DNA from: Rossellomorea aquimaris
GTDB taxonomy: Bacteria; Bacillota; Bacilli; Bacillales; Bacillaceae_B
Assembly: GCF_020172085.1 (NCBI RefSeq)
Contig: NZ_JAIVAT010000012.1
Coordinates: 1-61,051 of the forward strand
DNA length: 61,051 nucleotides
Direction: 5' to 3'
In this document: one piece after another, positions 50,528 through 58,838 of the stretch
Numbering within the stretch: position 1 is the stretch's first letter
How the letters are laid out: every line of letters starts with the position of its first letter
Notes under the pieces: generated by a model
What the model saw: only the letters and a program-made list of their open reading frames with translations
What the model was told of the DNA's origin: nothing
Databases searched by the model: none
Program-made: the position numbers and the translations under genes

Positions 50528-50628
50528 AGCTCGTGCACCCCTTCCAACTTCTATGTTCATAGAAGCTGTTCAGTGGATGAACAAGAAAAGACTCTCTTTT
50601 CTTTGGTCGGGGTGCAGGCTTTTTTTTA
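50528..50628 (+). ncRNA. Four-way-junction RNA or complex terminator
   Basis: An 8-bp closing stem TGCACCCC (50534-50541) / GGGGTGCA (50609-50616) encloses three perfect hairpins: CTTCTAT-GTTC-ATAGAAG (50548-50565), TGTTCA-GTGGA-TGAACA (50567-50583) and AGAAAAGA-CTC-TCTTTTCT (50584-50602). AGC (50528-50530) can pair with GCT (50618-50620), and eight T follow. The shape is that of a cloverleaf-like RNA with a built-in terminator, in the gap between rplQ and ecfA1. It lacks the T-arm sequence of tRNA. Whether it acts as a regulator of the ecf genes, a free small RNA or only a terminator is unknown. Confidence 0.6.
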
Positions 50629-50683
50629 TATGCAAAGGTTTTAGCAGAGCTGAGTATGGAAGAGCATAGAGGAGGTTACAGAA

Positions 50684-51520
50684 TTGAAAGAAATCATTAA
50701 AGTGGACGATGTGCATTTCAGATATCCGGATCAAGATACCTTCGCCCTAAAAGGTATTAGTCTGACTGTTCGTCAGGGTGAGTGGCTTGCCATTGTCGGA
50801 CATAACGGATCAGGTAAATCCACCCTTGCGAAGATGTTGAACGGTCTTCATTTTCCTGAGAAGGGACTTGTTAAGGTGGATGGAATCACTCTTGAGGAAA
50901 TTTCTATTTGGGATATCCGCTCTAAGCTAGGTATGGTTTTTCAGAATCCCGATAATCAATTTGTGGGTGCTACAGTGGAAGATGATGTGGCTTTTGGGTT
51001 AGAAAACCATGGGGTACCTCATGAATCGATGGTACAGAGAGTCAATGATGCTTTAAAAAGTGTCCATATGGAAGATTTTCTTGATCAAGAGCCGCACCAT
51101 TTATCAGGAGGTCAAAAGCAGCGTGTTGCGATCGCCGGGGTTGTAGCTTTGCAGCCGAAGATCATTATCTTGGATGAAGCCACCTCGATGCTTGATCCAA
51201 AAGGAAAACAGGAAGTCCTTGAAACAGTTCGTAAACTGAAAGAGGAAGAAAACTTGACGGTGATTTCCATTACCCATGACCTGGAAGAAGCGACAAAGGC
51301 AGATCGTATGATTGTCTTAAACCAAGGCAGTGTCTTTAAGGAAGGATTGCCAGAAGAGATTTTCCTTTTAGAGGATGAACTAATGAAGCTCGGACTGGAT
51401 TCCCCATTTACAATCAAGCTTGCCGGGGCATTGAAGAACTCTGGAATTCCTTTGAGCAGAACCTATTTTACAGAAGAAGAGTTGGTGGATGAATTATGCA
51501 CATTACATTTCAACAAGTAG
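50684..51520 (+). CDS. ecfA1: ECF transporter ATPase EcfA1
   Basis: A 278-aa ABC ATPase that, with EcfA2 and EcfT, powers uptake through interchangeable vitamin-specific S components. Walker A GHNGSGKST, Q-loop QNPDNQF, signature LSGGQKQR and Walker B IIILDEATSMLD are present. The start is TTG 50684 with GAGGAGG ten bases upstream. The 3' end overlaps ecfA2 by 25 bp. Confidence 0.95.
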   Translation: MKEIIKVDDVHFRYPDQDTFALKGISLTVRQGEWLAIVGHNGSGKSTLAKMLNGLHFPEKGLVKVDGITLEEISIWDIRSKLGMVFQNPDNQFVGATVEDDVAFGLENHGVPHESMVQRVNDALKSVHMEDFLDQEPHHLSGGQKQRVAIAGVVALQPKIIILDEATSMLDPKGKQEVLETVRKLKEEENLTVISITHDLEEATKADRMIVLNQGSVFKEGLPEEIFLLEDELMKLGLDSPFTIKLAGALKNSGIPLSRTYFTEEELVDELCTLHFNK

Positions 51521-52365
51521 AATACCGATATTCATTCAACACTCCATTCGAAAAGCTTGCTCTTCAGGATATCAATCTTTCTATTCCAACGGGGCAGTTT
51601 CTGGCGGTGATCGGCCACACCGGTTCAGGTAAATCTACACTCCTGCAGCATTTGAACGGGTTATTAAAGCCTACGGAGGGAATCGTCCGGGTAGGGGAGC
51701 ATGAAATAAAGGCTAAACAAAAAGCGAAGAACCTGAAGCCCGTAAGACAAAAAGTCGGGATCGTCTTTCAATTCCCAGAGCATCAGTTGTTTGAAGAAAC
51801 CGTCCTCAAGGATATTTGCTATGGTCCCATGAATTTCGGTGTGTCGGAGGAAGAAGCGATCCGAAGAGCGAAAGAACTGATTGTCAAGGTCGGGCTGTCT
51901 GAGGATGTGTTACAGAAATCCCCATTCGATCTGTCTGGTGGACAAATGAGACGTGTCGCCATTGCCGGGGTACTGGCCATGAATCCTGAAGTCATCGTAT
52001 TGGATGAGCCGACAGCAGGACTTGATCCAAGAGGGCAAAAAGAGATCATGGACATGTTCTATACTCTTCACAAAGAAAAGGGTCTGACGACCATCCTGGT
52101 CACCCATAGTATGGAGGATGCCGCTCATTATGCAGAGGAAATCGTGATTATGCAGAAAGGGCGATTAAAACGACAAGGAAGCCCGAGGGATATATTCTCA
52201 GATGCGGATTCCCTTTTTGAAATGGGACTGGATGTCCCTGATGTCGTCCGTTTTCAGTATCAGCTCGAACATAGGATAGGGAAGAAGCTGCCTAAGACCT
52301 GCTTAACAATCGATGAATTGGTTTCTGCCATCCATACGATTCAGGATGGAGGTGAAGCGCTATGA
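51496..52365 (+). CDS. ecfA2: ECF transporter ATPase EcfA2
   Basis: The 289-aa second ATPase of the ECF module. Walker A GHTGSGKST, Q-loop QFPEHQLF, signature LSGGQMRR and Walker B VIVLDEPTAGLD. ATG 51496 lies within ecfA1, and the 3' end overlaps ecfT by 4 bp, so all three subunits are translationally coupled. Confidence 0.95.
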   Translation: MHITFQQVEYRYSFNTPFEKLALQDINLSIPTGQFLAVIGHTGSGKSTLLQHLNGLLKPTEGIVRVGEHEIKAKQKAKNLKPVRQKVGIVFQFPEHQLFEETVLKDICYGPMNFGVSEEEAIRRAKELIVKVGLSEDVLQKSPFDLSGGQMRRVAIAGVLAMNPEVIVLDEPTAGLDPRGQKEIMDMFYTLHKEKGLTTILVTHSMEDAAHYAEEIVIMQKGRLKRQGSPRDIFSDADSLFEMGLDVPDVVRFQYQLEHRIGKKLPKTCLTIDELVSAIHTIQDGGEAL

Positions 52366-53159
52366 TGGAGAAAATGATCTTCGGACGCTATGTGCCGGCT
52401 AAGTCCATTCTTCATCAAATGGATCCAAGGGCAAAGCTATTATTCATTTTCGGATTTATATGTGTCGTCTTCCTGGCGAATAACGCTGTGACATACGCAT
52501 TGCTTGGCCTGTTTACGATTAGTGCACTCATTCTATCCAATCTTTCCATCCGGTTCATCATCGGAGGGCTCAAGCCCATTCTATGGCTGATTTTGTTTAC
52601 ATTCTTCTTGCATGTGTTTTTCACAAAGGAAGGTCCTGTCATCCTGGACCTCGGGCTTCTGTCTGTTCATAAAGAAGGGTTAAGGCAGGGGGTCTTTATT
52701 TCATTACGTTTCTTTTACCTGATCCTTGTGACATCACTATTGACATTGACAACGTCTCCCATCACAATCACGGACGGGCTTGAAACGCTATTGAATCCAT
52801 TGAAAAAGGTAAAGTTCCCTGTTCATGAATTGGCTCTTATGATGTCCATTTCCCTGCGCTTTATCCCCACTTTGATGGAGGAAACAGACAAGATCATGAA
52901 AGCACAGATTGCGAGAGGGGCAGAATTTTCGTCCGGTCCCATTAAAGATCGGATCAAAGCCATCATTCCTTTATTGATCCCCCTTTTCGTCAGTGCTTTT
53001 AAACGGGCAGAGGACCTGGCAACCGCCATGGAAGCAAGAGGATATCAAGGAGGAGAGGGCAGGACGAAATACCGCCTGCTATCCTGGCATAAGAAGGACA
53101 CGGGGGCGTTAATCGTTCTTGCCCTCCTGACAGCAGTATTAGTTATTTTCAGAGGGTAA
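52362..53159 (+). CDS. ecfT: ECF transporter transmembrane subunit EcfT
   Basis: A 265-aa membrane scaffold with about five hydrophobic spans and the two coupling motifs that contact the ATPases (EETDKIMKAQIARGAEF and FVSAFKRAEDLATAMEARGY). The family A-R-G signature is present. No S component is encoded here, as expected for a shared (group II) module. Confidence 0.94.
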   Translation: MMEKMIFGRYVPAKSILHQMDPRAKLLFIFGFICVVFLANNAVTYALLGLFTISALILSNLSIRFIIGGLKPILWLILFTFFLHVFFTKEGPVILDLGLLSVHKEGLRQGVFISLRFFYLILVTSLLTLTTSPITITDGLETLLNPLKKVKFPVHELALMMSISLRFIPTLMEETDKIMKAQIARGAEFSSGPIKDRIKAIIPLLIPLFVSAFKRAEDLATAMEARGYQGGEGRTKYRLLSWHKKDTGALIVLALLTAVLVIFRG

Positions 53160-53173
53160 CGGGAGTGTGGCTT

Positions 53174-53926
53174 ATGCAGAGAGTGAAGTGTACCATCGCA
53201 TATGATGGAACGTATTTTCATGGCTATCAGGTACAGCCCAGAGAGCGGACTGTCCAGGGTGTCATCGAGGATATATTGTCTACCATCCATAAGGGGGAAA
53301 GGATACGGATCAGCGGCTCAGGCCGGACCGACGCAGGAGTCCATGCGAACGGACAGGTATTTCATTTTGATACCCCATTATCCATACCTGAAGAGAAATG
53401 GCCAGTAGTTCTGAATACACGGTTGCCGGATGAGGTAACGGTGAAAAGCGCGGAGATTGTATCGGCAGATTTTCACTCGAGGTTTTCAGTAGAGCAGAAG
53501 GAATACCGTTATCGGGTCTATACCGGGGAGTCAAGAAGTCCATTTAAGCGTCACTTTGCGCTTCATTACCCTTATAACCTTTCAGTGACCGACATGGAGC
53601 GCGCTGCAGGTTATCTTATCGGTGAGCATGACTTTACGAGCTTCTGCTCAGCTAAGACCGAGGTGGAAGACAAAGTAAGGACGATCCACCATATTAGCAT
53701 TCACGAGCATGAAGAAGAAATTATTTTTTCTTTTGTAGGGAATGGGTTTTTATATAATATGGTGAGGATCCTGGTCGGAACATTATTGGAGGTAGGTTCT
53801 GGGAATATTCCTATAGAAGACATACCTCTAATCCTGGAAGCCCGGAATCGTGATCGTGCAGGAAAGACCGCACCGCCGCATGGGTTGTATTTGTGGAAGG
53901 TGGAGTATGGTTCTTCTGAAAAATAG
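53174..53926 (+). CDS. truA: TruA, tRNA pseudouridine synthase (positions 38-40)
   Basis: A 250-aa enzyme that isomerises uridines in the tRNA anticodon arm. The catalytic aspartate is D53 in SGSGRTDAGVHANGQV, with the second motif EKEYRYRVY-like and FLYNMVRILVGTLLEVG. ATG 53174 (MQRVKCTIAYDG) is eight bases from GGGAG; GTG 53165 is possible but unlike homologues. Confidence 0.95.
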   Translation: MQRVKCTIAYDGTYFHGYQVQPRERTVQGVIEDILSTIHKGERIRISGSGRTDAGVHANGQVFHFDTPLSIPEEKWPVVLNTRLPDEVTVKSAEIVSADFHSRFSVEQKEYRYRVYTGESRSPFKRHFALHYPYNLSVTDMERAAGYLIGEHDFTSFCSAKTEVEDKVRTIHHISIHEHEEEIIFSFVGNGFLYNMVRILVGTLLEVGSGNIPIEDIPLILEARNRDRAGKTAPPHGLYLWKVEYGSSEK

Positions 53927-53985
53927 GATTATCTATAAATGATTTAAAAAAATACTAAAACAACTAATCCAGGTGTAACATTCTC

Positions 53986-54014
53986 TTGACAATAGACTGG
54001 GAACAAGATAATAT
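53986..54014 (+). promoter_or_regulatory. rplM-rpsI promoter
   Basis: TTGACA (53986-53991), 17 bp, TAATAT (54009-54014). Confidence 0.78.
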
Positions 54015-54021
54015 AGCATAT

Positions 54022-54100
54022 GGTATGTTATTAACCCCACGATAAGCCCCGGAAACTTATTGTGATTAGAAAATAAATACTACGGATTCATTAAATAGGA
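54022..54100 (+). promoter_or_regulatory. Ribosomal protein L13 leader
   Basis: The leader between promoter and rplM has ATTAACCCCACGATAAG, CCCCGGAAACTTATTGTG, which folds as CACGATAAG / CTTATTGTG around CCCCGGAAA. Position and sequence agree with the L13 leader known from low-GC Gram-positives, thought to sense L13 or S9; the assignment is from memory. Confidence 0.7.
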
Positions 54101-54109
54101 GGTTAAATC

Positions 54110-54547
54110 ATGCGTACAACGTATATGGCAAAAGCCAACCAAATCGATCGTAAATGGTTCGTTGTAGATGCTGAAGGTAAAACTCTTGGACGTCTATCCA
54201 GTGAAGTTGCTTCAATTCTACGCGGAAAACACAAACCAACATTCACACCACATGTTGACACTGGTGATCATGTAATCATTCTTAATGCTTCAAAAATTGA
54301 ATTAACTGGGAAGAAGTTAACGGACAAGATCTACTACCGTCACACAAATCACCCAGGTGGTTTAAAGCAACGTACAGCATTAGAAATGCGTACAAACTAC
54401 TCAGAGAAAATGTTAGAGCTTACTATCAAAGGTATGCTTCCAAAAGGTTCTCTAGGTCGTCAAATGTTCAAGAAATTACATGTATATGCTGGAGCAGAGC
54501 ATCCACATCAAGCACAACAACCTGAAGTTTACGAACTTCGTGGATAA
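54110..54547 (+). CDS. rplM: 50S ribosomal protein L13
   Basis: A 145-aa early assembly protein: [38 protein letters not shown] and the [15 protein letters not shown] end. First of the L13-S9 pair. Confidence 0.97.
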   Translation: MRTTYMAKANQIDRKWFVVDAEGKTLGRLSSEVASILRGKHKPTFTPHVDTGDHVIILNASKIELTGKKLTDKIYYRHTNHPGGLKQRTALEMRTNYSEKMLELTIKGMLPKGSLGRQMFKKLHVYAGAEHPHQAQQPEVYELRG

Positions 54548-54569
54548 TTAATAAGAGGAGGTTATTATC

Positions 54570-54962
54570 TTGGCTCAAGTTCAATATTACGGAACTGGTC
54601 GTCGTAAGAGCTCAGTAGCTCGTGTACGTTTAGTACCAGGTAACGGAAACATTGTTATCAATGATCGTGAAGTAGAAGTTTATATCCCATTCGCAGCACT
54701 AAGAGAAGTAATTAAGCAACCACTAGTTGCAACTGAAACTCTTGGTAACTACGACGTTTTAGTAAACGTTAATGGTGGAGGCTATGCTGGTCAAGCTGGT
54801 GCGATCCGTCACGGAATCGCTCGTGCTTTACTACAAGCAGACCCTGAATACCGTGGAACTCTGAAACGCGCTGGATTATTAACTCGTGACTCTCGTATGA
54901 AAGAGCGTAAAAAATACGGTCTTAAAGGTGCACGTCGCGCGCCACAATTCTCTAAGCGTTAA
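54570..54962 (+). CDS. rpsI: 30S ribosomal protein S9
   Basis: A 130-aa protein whose C-terminal tail reaches the P-site tRNA (RRAPQFSKR). [18 protein letters not shown] and [20 protein letters not shown] are conserved. The start is TTG 54570 with AGAGGAGG upstream. Confidence 0.96.
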   Translation: MAQVQYYGTGRRKSSVARVRLVPGNGNIVINDREVEVYIPFAALREVIKQPLVATETLGNYDVLVNVNGGGYAGQAGAIRHGIARALLQADPEYRGTLKRAGLLTRDSRMKERKKYGLKGARRAPQFSKR

Positions 54963-54977
54963 TTATTATTTCACACA

Positions 54978-55013
54978 AAAGCTCAGCCGATTCTGTCGGC
55001 TGGGCTTTTTTTA
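54978..55013 (+). terminator. Terminator after rpsI
   Basis: AAAGCTCAGCCGA / TCGGCTGGGCTTT with a short loop, followed by seven T. Confidence 0.92.
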
Positions 55014-55018
55014 TTGGG

Positions 55019-55123
55019 TTTGAGGGACGGACCTCCATTTATGTTCCATTTCTGAACTAAAACCCTTTTGTATCAATGGATTCTTTATATTACAAGGCTG
55101 ATTTTGGAGGTCCGTCCCTCAAA
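55019..55123. repeat. 105-bp element bounded by a perfect 19-bp inverted repeat
   Basis: TTTGAGGGACGGACCTCCA (55019-55037) and its exact reverse complement (55105-55123) flank 67 bp of A/T-rich DNA. The arms contain the palindrome-like GAGGGACGGACCTC, which I recall as frequent in Bacillaceae intergenic DNA. It has no coding frame. It could be a mobile miniature element or a structured RNA. Confidence 0.8.
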
Positions 55124-55194
55124 AAAATTGGTAACAGTTACTCGAATGAAGTGTGGTGTTGGGTAGGAAAATACGTTCAAAGGGGTGGATGTGT

Positions 55195-55641
55195 TTGAAC
55201 GTTATTACAACTTTCAATACAAAGAGAAGAGAAAAGCAAATCAAGACGGAAAGAACATTGTTGAAAGAAATTTCGATTAAGATGCTGCAGGAGAGTGTCA
55301 GGCGGCATTTTGGATATATAAAGGTTCAAGGCGGCGTATTTATGCAGCAGGGATTTGACGAGGCTTGCTTTGATGTAGCGATCGAGGCCTATCTCCTGGG
55401 TGGAAAGGTCAGTAAGTTTGGTTACTCGGGTGAAGACGAGAAGCTGGTGAAAAAGCGATGCGAGGAAGAAATGAAGCATTTTATTGATACCCTGTATAAT
55501 TTTTGGTTGTACTGGTCTGAGATGGGTGTCTCCAATCAGGTAGACGAGTCCTTTTATTATTGCTGTGAACACTATGTGGAAACATGGTGGTCTGAAGGGT
55601 ATGAAAAAGGGATCAAGCGCCACAAACTGCGTTTGAATTAA
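55195..55641 (+). CDS. ybaK: YbaK-like protein (DUF2521)
   Basis: A 148-aa protein of unknown function, found between rpsI and cwlD in Bacillus. It is helical and aromatic-rich in its second half (FIDTLYNFWLYWSEMG, SFYYCCEHYVETWWSEGYEKG). No signal peptide or membrane span. TTG 55195 (MNVITTFNTKRREKQIK) is spaced about seven bases from the GGTG of AAGGGGTG; ATG 55189, two codons earlier, is too close to that site but remains possible. Confidence 0.8.
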   Translation: MNVITTFNTKRREKQIKTERTLLKEISIKMLQESVRRHFGYIKVQGGVFMQQGFDEACFDVAIEAYLLGGKVSKFGYSGEDEKLVKKRCEEEMKHFIDTLYNFWLYWSEMGVSNQVDESFYYCCEHYVETWWSEGYEKGIKRHKLRLN

Positions 55642-55733
55642 ATTCAGTTCTAAAATCCATTCTTGTCCCATATTTTTTAGTAAAGCAGCGGGAATTCTCT
55701 TCCGTGGTTAAGACTGGAAATAGGAGGACTGGA

Positions 55734-56462
55734 ATGGTTCAGAAACTGAAGGTTATCGGGATAATTTCTGCACTGGCTATCTTATTATTCATCATTCAAT
55801 ATAAGGTATTAGACAAGGATACATGGGATTCATGGAACCTCCCCTTATCAGGAAAAATCATTTATATAGATCCTGGCCATGGTGGTCCTGATGGCGGGGC
55901 TGGGGATGAAAAGGCACTGGAAAAGGATATCGCTTTGAATGTATCGCTGATGATAAGGGATTATCTGCAAGAGCAAGGGGCGCTCGTAATTCTGACACGC
56001 GAGAAGGATAAAGATCTTGCTGATGAGGATACGAGGGGATACAGCCGCCGAAAAGTGGAAGATCTAAAGAAACGGCTCAGCCTGATTAATGAATCAGAGG
56101 CCGATATGTTTCTTAGCATTCATCTGAATTCCATCCCATCAGCAAAATGGAGCGGGGCCCAAACGTTCTACAATCCAAAATTTGAAGAAAACAAAGCACT
56201 TGCCAAAGCCATCCAGGCTGAACTGACAAGGAATCTGGAAAACACAACCAGAGAAGCAAAGGGACTTCAGAATGTATATATCCTGAAACATGCAAAAAAA
56301 TCCGGAGCCCTCGTCGAAATCGGCTTCCTCTCCAATCCGGGAGAAAGGGCCAACCTTCTAAAAGAAGACTATCAGCAAAAAATTGCAGCATCCGTCTATC
56401 AAGGAGTACTTAATTATCTAACTATGGACGATAAAAACAAAAAAGAAGCTGATGAGGAATAA
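55734..56462 (+). CDS. cwlD: CwlD, germination-specific N-acetylmuramoyl-L-alanine amidase
   Basis: A 242-aa amidase_3 protein needed to make muramic-lactam in the spore cortex, acting with PdaA. One N-terminal membrane span (about residues 5-22) serves as anchor or signal. The zinc-amidase motifs are YIDPGHGGPDGG, EKDIAL, SIHLNSI and LVEIGFLSN. ATG 55734 is six bases from AGGAGG. Probably made in the mother cell or forespore at late sporulation. Confidence 0.94.
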   Translation: MVQKLKVIGIISALAILLFIIQYKVLDKDTWDSWNLPLSGKIIYIDPGHGGPDGGAGDEKALEKDIALNVSLMIRDYLQEQGALVILTREKDKDLADEDTRGYSRRKVEDLKKRLSLINESEADMFLSIHLNSIPSAKWSGAQTFYNPKFEENKALAKAIQAELTRNLENTTREAKGLQNVYILKHAKKSGALVEIGFLSNPGERANLLKEDYQQKIAASVYQGVLNYLTMDDKNKKEADEE

Positions 56463-56478
56463 CCTCTCAGCTTTTTTC
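56446..56478 (+). terminator. Terminator overlapping the cwlD stop
   Basis: AGCTGA-GAGG / CCTC-TCAGCT with one bulged base, followed by six T. Its left arm lies in the last codons of cwlD. Confidence 0.85.
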
Positions 56479-56606
56479 TTGTGGTTTTTATTTTGGGGTG
56501 ATTTCGTAAAAATAGTATAAATATTGATGAAGTGAGAATTAGTTAAATTCTTTCAATAACTTAACAGACATTGTTGATTGTAATCACATCATATGATCAT
56601 TATTAA

Positions 56607-56777
56607 GCTCTGTCACGAAAGACTTGTTAAAAGGGGGATGGGGAACTACGTAGACTCCTGCGGAAAACGGGCGCGCCGAGACCCCGGAAGCGAATTTTGC
56701 TGAGGAGGCTCGGCCGAACGTCCGCGGAAAGCGGAGTAGTTCCACCTCCCCCTTCAGCACACAATCATTGACAGAGC
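56607..56777 (+). repeat. Structured repeat family A, copy 3
   Basis: Outermost arms GCTCTGTCA (56607-56615) and TGACAGAGC (56769-56777) are a perfect 9-bp pair. Inside, AAGGGGGATGGGGAACTAC (56631-56649) pairs with GTAGTTCC-CCTCCCCCTT (56736-56754) with two mismatches. The core shares GACTCCTGCGG, GAGACCCCG, GAGGAGGCTCG and CGCGGAAAGCGGAGT with copies 1 and 2. It lies in the gene-free 450 bp between cwlD and salA. Confidence 0.82.
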
Positions 56778-56873
56778 ATTACTATATATTTGACTTGTTT
56801 AATATACTAGCACCATTATTATTATTCAACAAAAGCATTCAAAACCTTTTGAGCATTCATTCAACTGAGAATA

Positions 56874-56882
56874 TGTTATACT
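56874..56882 (+). promoter_or_regulatory. salA promoter (extended -10)
   Basis: TGT-TATACT at 56874-56882, about 46 bp before salA; no good -35 at the normal distance. Confidence 0.5.
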
Positions 56883-56928
56883 GAACACAGAGAGTTGAAA
56901 ACGAATACATAAAAAAGGGTGGTTATTC

Positions 56929-57978
56929 ATGTTAACGGAACAACAGACACGCGAGCTATTATTCGGATTAAAAGATCCTTTTTTACATAAAACATTACAA
57001 GAAACAAATGGAGTCGTAGACATCTCCATAAAAGAAGAAAAGAATCATGTCAGCGTGAAAATTGCCATTGCCAAGACCGGTACCGGGGAGCAGATGCAGT
57101 TTCAGCAACAAATCGTCCAATTGTTGAAAGAGAATGGCGCTGAGTCTGTAGGTATCAGATTTACCGAACTTCCAGAAGAAGAGCTTGAGAAGCATAGAGG
57201 TACAGGTGGGGAAGGAACGGATTTATTATCCCCGGCAAGTAAGACAACCTTCATCGCGATTGCCAGCGGAAAAGGCGGAGTGGGAAAATCAACGGTTTCC
57301 GTCAATCTGGCCGTGTCCTTAGCCCGTCAAGGCAAGAAAGTAGGACTTGTAGATGCCGACATTTACGGCTTCAGTGTACCCGATATGATGGGAATTGTGA
57401 AACGACCAGTCGTACGTGGAGAAAGAATTATTCCAGTAGAACGATTTGGTGTAAAGGTCATCTCCATGGGCTTCTTTGTAGAAGATAATGCCCCTGTCAT
57501 TTGGAGAGGACCGATGCTTGGTAAAATGCTCAATAACTTCTTTTCTGAAGTCGAGTGGGGCGATTTAGACTATTTATTACTGGATCTGCCTCCGGGAACT
57601 GGAGACGTCGCTCTGGACCTTCATACGATGCTTCCACATTGTAAGGAGATCATCGTGACGACCCCTCATCCAACAGCGGCCTTTGTAGCAGCTCGTGCAG
57701 GTGCCATGGCCCTTCAAACGGATCATGATATTTTAGGCGTAGTGGAGAACATGTCTTATTTTGAAAGCAAACTGACAGGTGAAAAGGAATTCGTATTCGG
57801 TCAAGGCGGGGGAGAGAAGCTTACAGAAGAGCTCCGTACTGATTTATTAGGGAAGCTTCCACTTCAACAGCCTGATTGGAATGAAGAGGATTTTGCTCCA
57901 TCTATTTATGCAGAGGATCACAGACTGGGACAAATTTATGGAGAGATCGCTCACAAGGTGATTGAAAAGTTATCTTAA
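56929..57978 (+). CDS. salA: SalA, Mrp/MinD-family ATPase and regulator
   Basis: A 349-aa P-loop protein. The N-terminal domain (about 1-95) resembles MIP18/DUF59. The ATPase starts with the deviant Walker A SGKGGVGKST (near residue 113) and VDADIYGFSVP. The CPxC iron-sulfur motif found in many Mrp proteins is absent (NMSYFESKLTG instead), as in B. subtilis SalA, which represses scoC and thereby raises exoprotease production. A role as Fe-S carrier is therefore less likely. Confidence 0.92.
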   Translation: MLTEQQTRELLFGLKDPFLHKTLQETNGVVDISIKEEKNHVSVKIAIAKTGTGEQMQFQQQIVQLLKENGAESVGIRFTELPEEELEKHRGTGGEGTDLLSPASKTTFIAIASGKGGVGKSTVSVNLAVSLARQGKKVGLVDADIYGFSVPDMMGIVKRPVVRGERIIPVERFGVKVISMGFFVEDNAPVIWRGPMLGKMLNNFFSEVEWGDLDYLLLDLPPGTGDVALDLHTMLPHCKEIIVTTPHPTAAFVAARAGAMALQTDHDILGVVENMSYFESKLTGEKEFVFGQGGGEKLTEELRTDLLGKLPLQQPDWNEEDFAPSIYAEDHRLGQIYGEIAHKVIEKLS

Positions 57979-57987
57979 GGAAACGAA

Positions 57988-58022
57988 AAAAGGACAAATG
58001 CAGAGACTGCATTTGTCCTTTT
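57988..58022. terminator. Bidirectional terminator between salA and gerD
   Basis: AAAAGGACAAATGCAG / CTGCATTTGTCCTTTT, sixteen perfect pairs with a short loop. The A and T runs at both sides serve the converging salA and gerD transcripts. Confidence 0.92.
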
Positions 58023-58044
58023 GAATTTGAGTGTGACGTGCTTC

Positions 58045-58689
58045 TTATTGTCCGCCGTTGCCGGTACCCCCGGAGTCGCCTGAACTTCCTTGGCTACCTC
58101 CAGAAGAAGAAGATTCGCTTCCGCCACCTTCACTTTTACCCCCATCTTTCATTTCCCCAGCAGCCTTCAATAGAACATCCTGAAGTTTTGCCTTGAATAA
58201 TGGGCTTTCAAATGTCTCGGTAATTACTTTTTGCAGGTATTCTTTGTACTCCTGGCTTTTTAGAACTTCAGTAAGTTCTTTCTTGAATTCAGGATCCTTT
58301 AAGAGGTCCATCATCATTCCTTGATATTCTGGATCTTTCATGAGGTCTTTGAGCAATTTTTCATTTCCGCTCTTCATGCTTTTCGCCATTGCTTCTGCAA
58401 ACTTCGGATCCTCAAAAGATTTTTTCCAGAATTCTGTTCCTTTTTCGGATGTGAGCGTTTTGGATATGGTATCCGTGACGACTTTTTGATCCATGATAAG
58501 CTCAGACTTCACTTTTTCATCAGACATGATTTCCTGAATGGCTTTTTTTCCATCATCGGTCTTTAATATATCAACAACCATTTTCTTGGTTTCTTCGTAA
58601 TCCATTTTGCTACTGCCTGTCTCTCCTCCACCGCTACAAGCGGATAGAAGAAGCAGGGACAGTAGAAAAAGAAAGGAATATCTTTTCAT
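58045..58689 (-). CDS. gerD: GerD, spore germination lipoprotein
   Basis: A 214-aa lipoprotein that clusters nutrient germinant receptors in the inner spore membrane. The signal peptide ends in the lipobox LLSAC with C18 as lipidation site. Helix-rich middle (about 30-180) is followed by a low-complexity Gly/Ser tail (from about residue 185). ATG 58689 gives MKRYSFLFLL; the 7-codon upstream extension is unlikely. It is transcribed opposite to its neighbours. Confidence 0.93.
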   Translation of the reverse strand: MKRYSFLFLLSLLLLSACSGGGETGSSKMDYEETKKMVVDILKTDDGKKAIQEIMSDEKVKSELIMDQKVVTDTISKTLTSEKGTEFWKKSFEDPKFAEAMAKSMKSGNEKLLKDLMKDPEYQGMMMDLLKDPEFKKELTEVLKSQEYKEYLQKVITETFESPLFKAKLQDVLLKAAGEMKDGGKSEGGGSESSSSGGSQGSSGDSGGTGNGGQ

Positions 58690-58790
58690 GGGTAGGCTCC
58701 TTCCATACAAATTCCCTTACCTTTAATATGAGAAATAACGAAAAAAATATGCACAGGGAAAATTGGAACCTAGATTTTTTAAACATGCGT

Positions 58791-58799
58791 TGGTACAAT
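58791..58799 (+). promoter_or_regulatory. kbaA promoter (extended -10)
   Basis: TGG-TACAAT at 58791-58799, with TAGATT as a weak -35, 40 bp before kbaA. Confidence 0.5.
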
Positions 58800-58838
58800 C
58801 AGGAGAGTGTATATTTTTTTATTTGGAGGAAAATAGAA

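Noticed and set aside
50528..50628. tRNA gene
   Set aside because: The cloverleaf-like fold lacks GTTCGAATC-type T-arm sequence, a 7-nt anticodon loop and a D-arm of normal size.
55177..55671. 164-codon minus-strand frame opposite ybaK
   Set aside because: The plus-strand product matches the DUF2521 family and has a start site; the antisense frame is a shadow.
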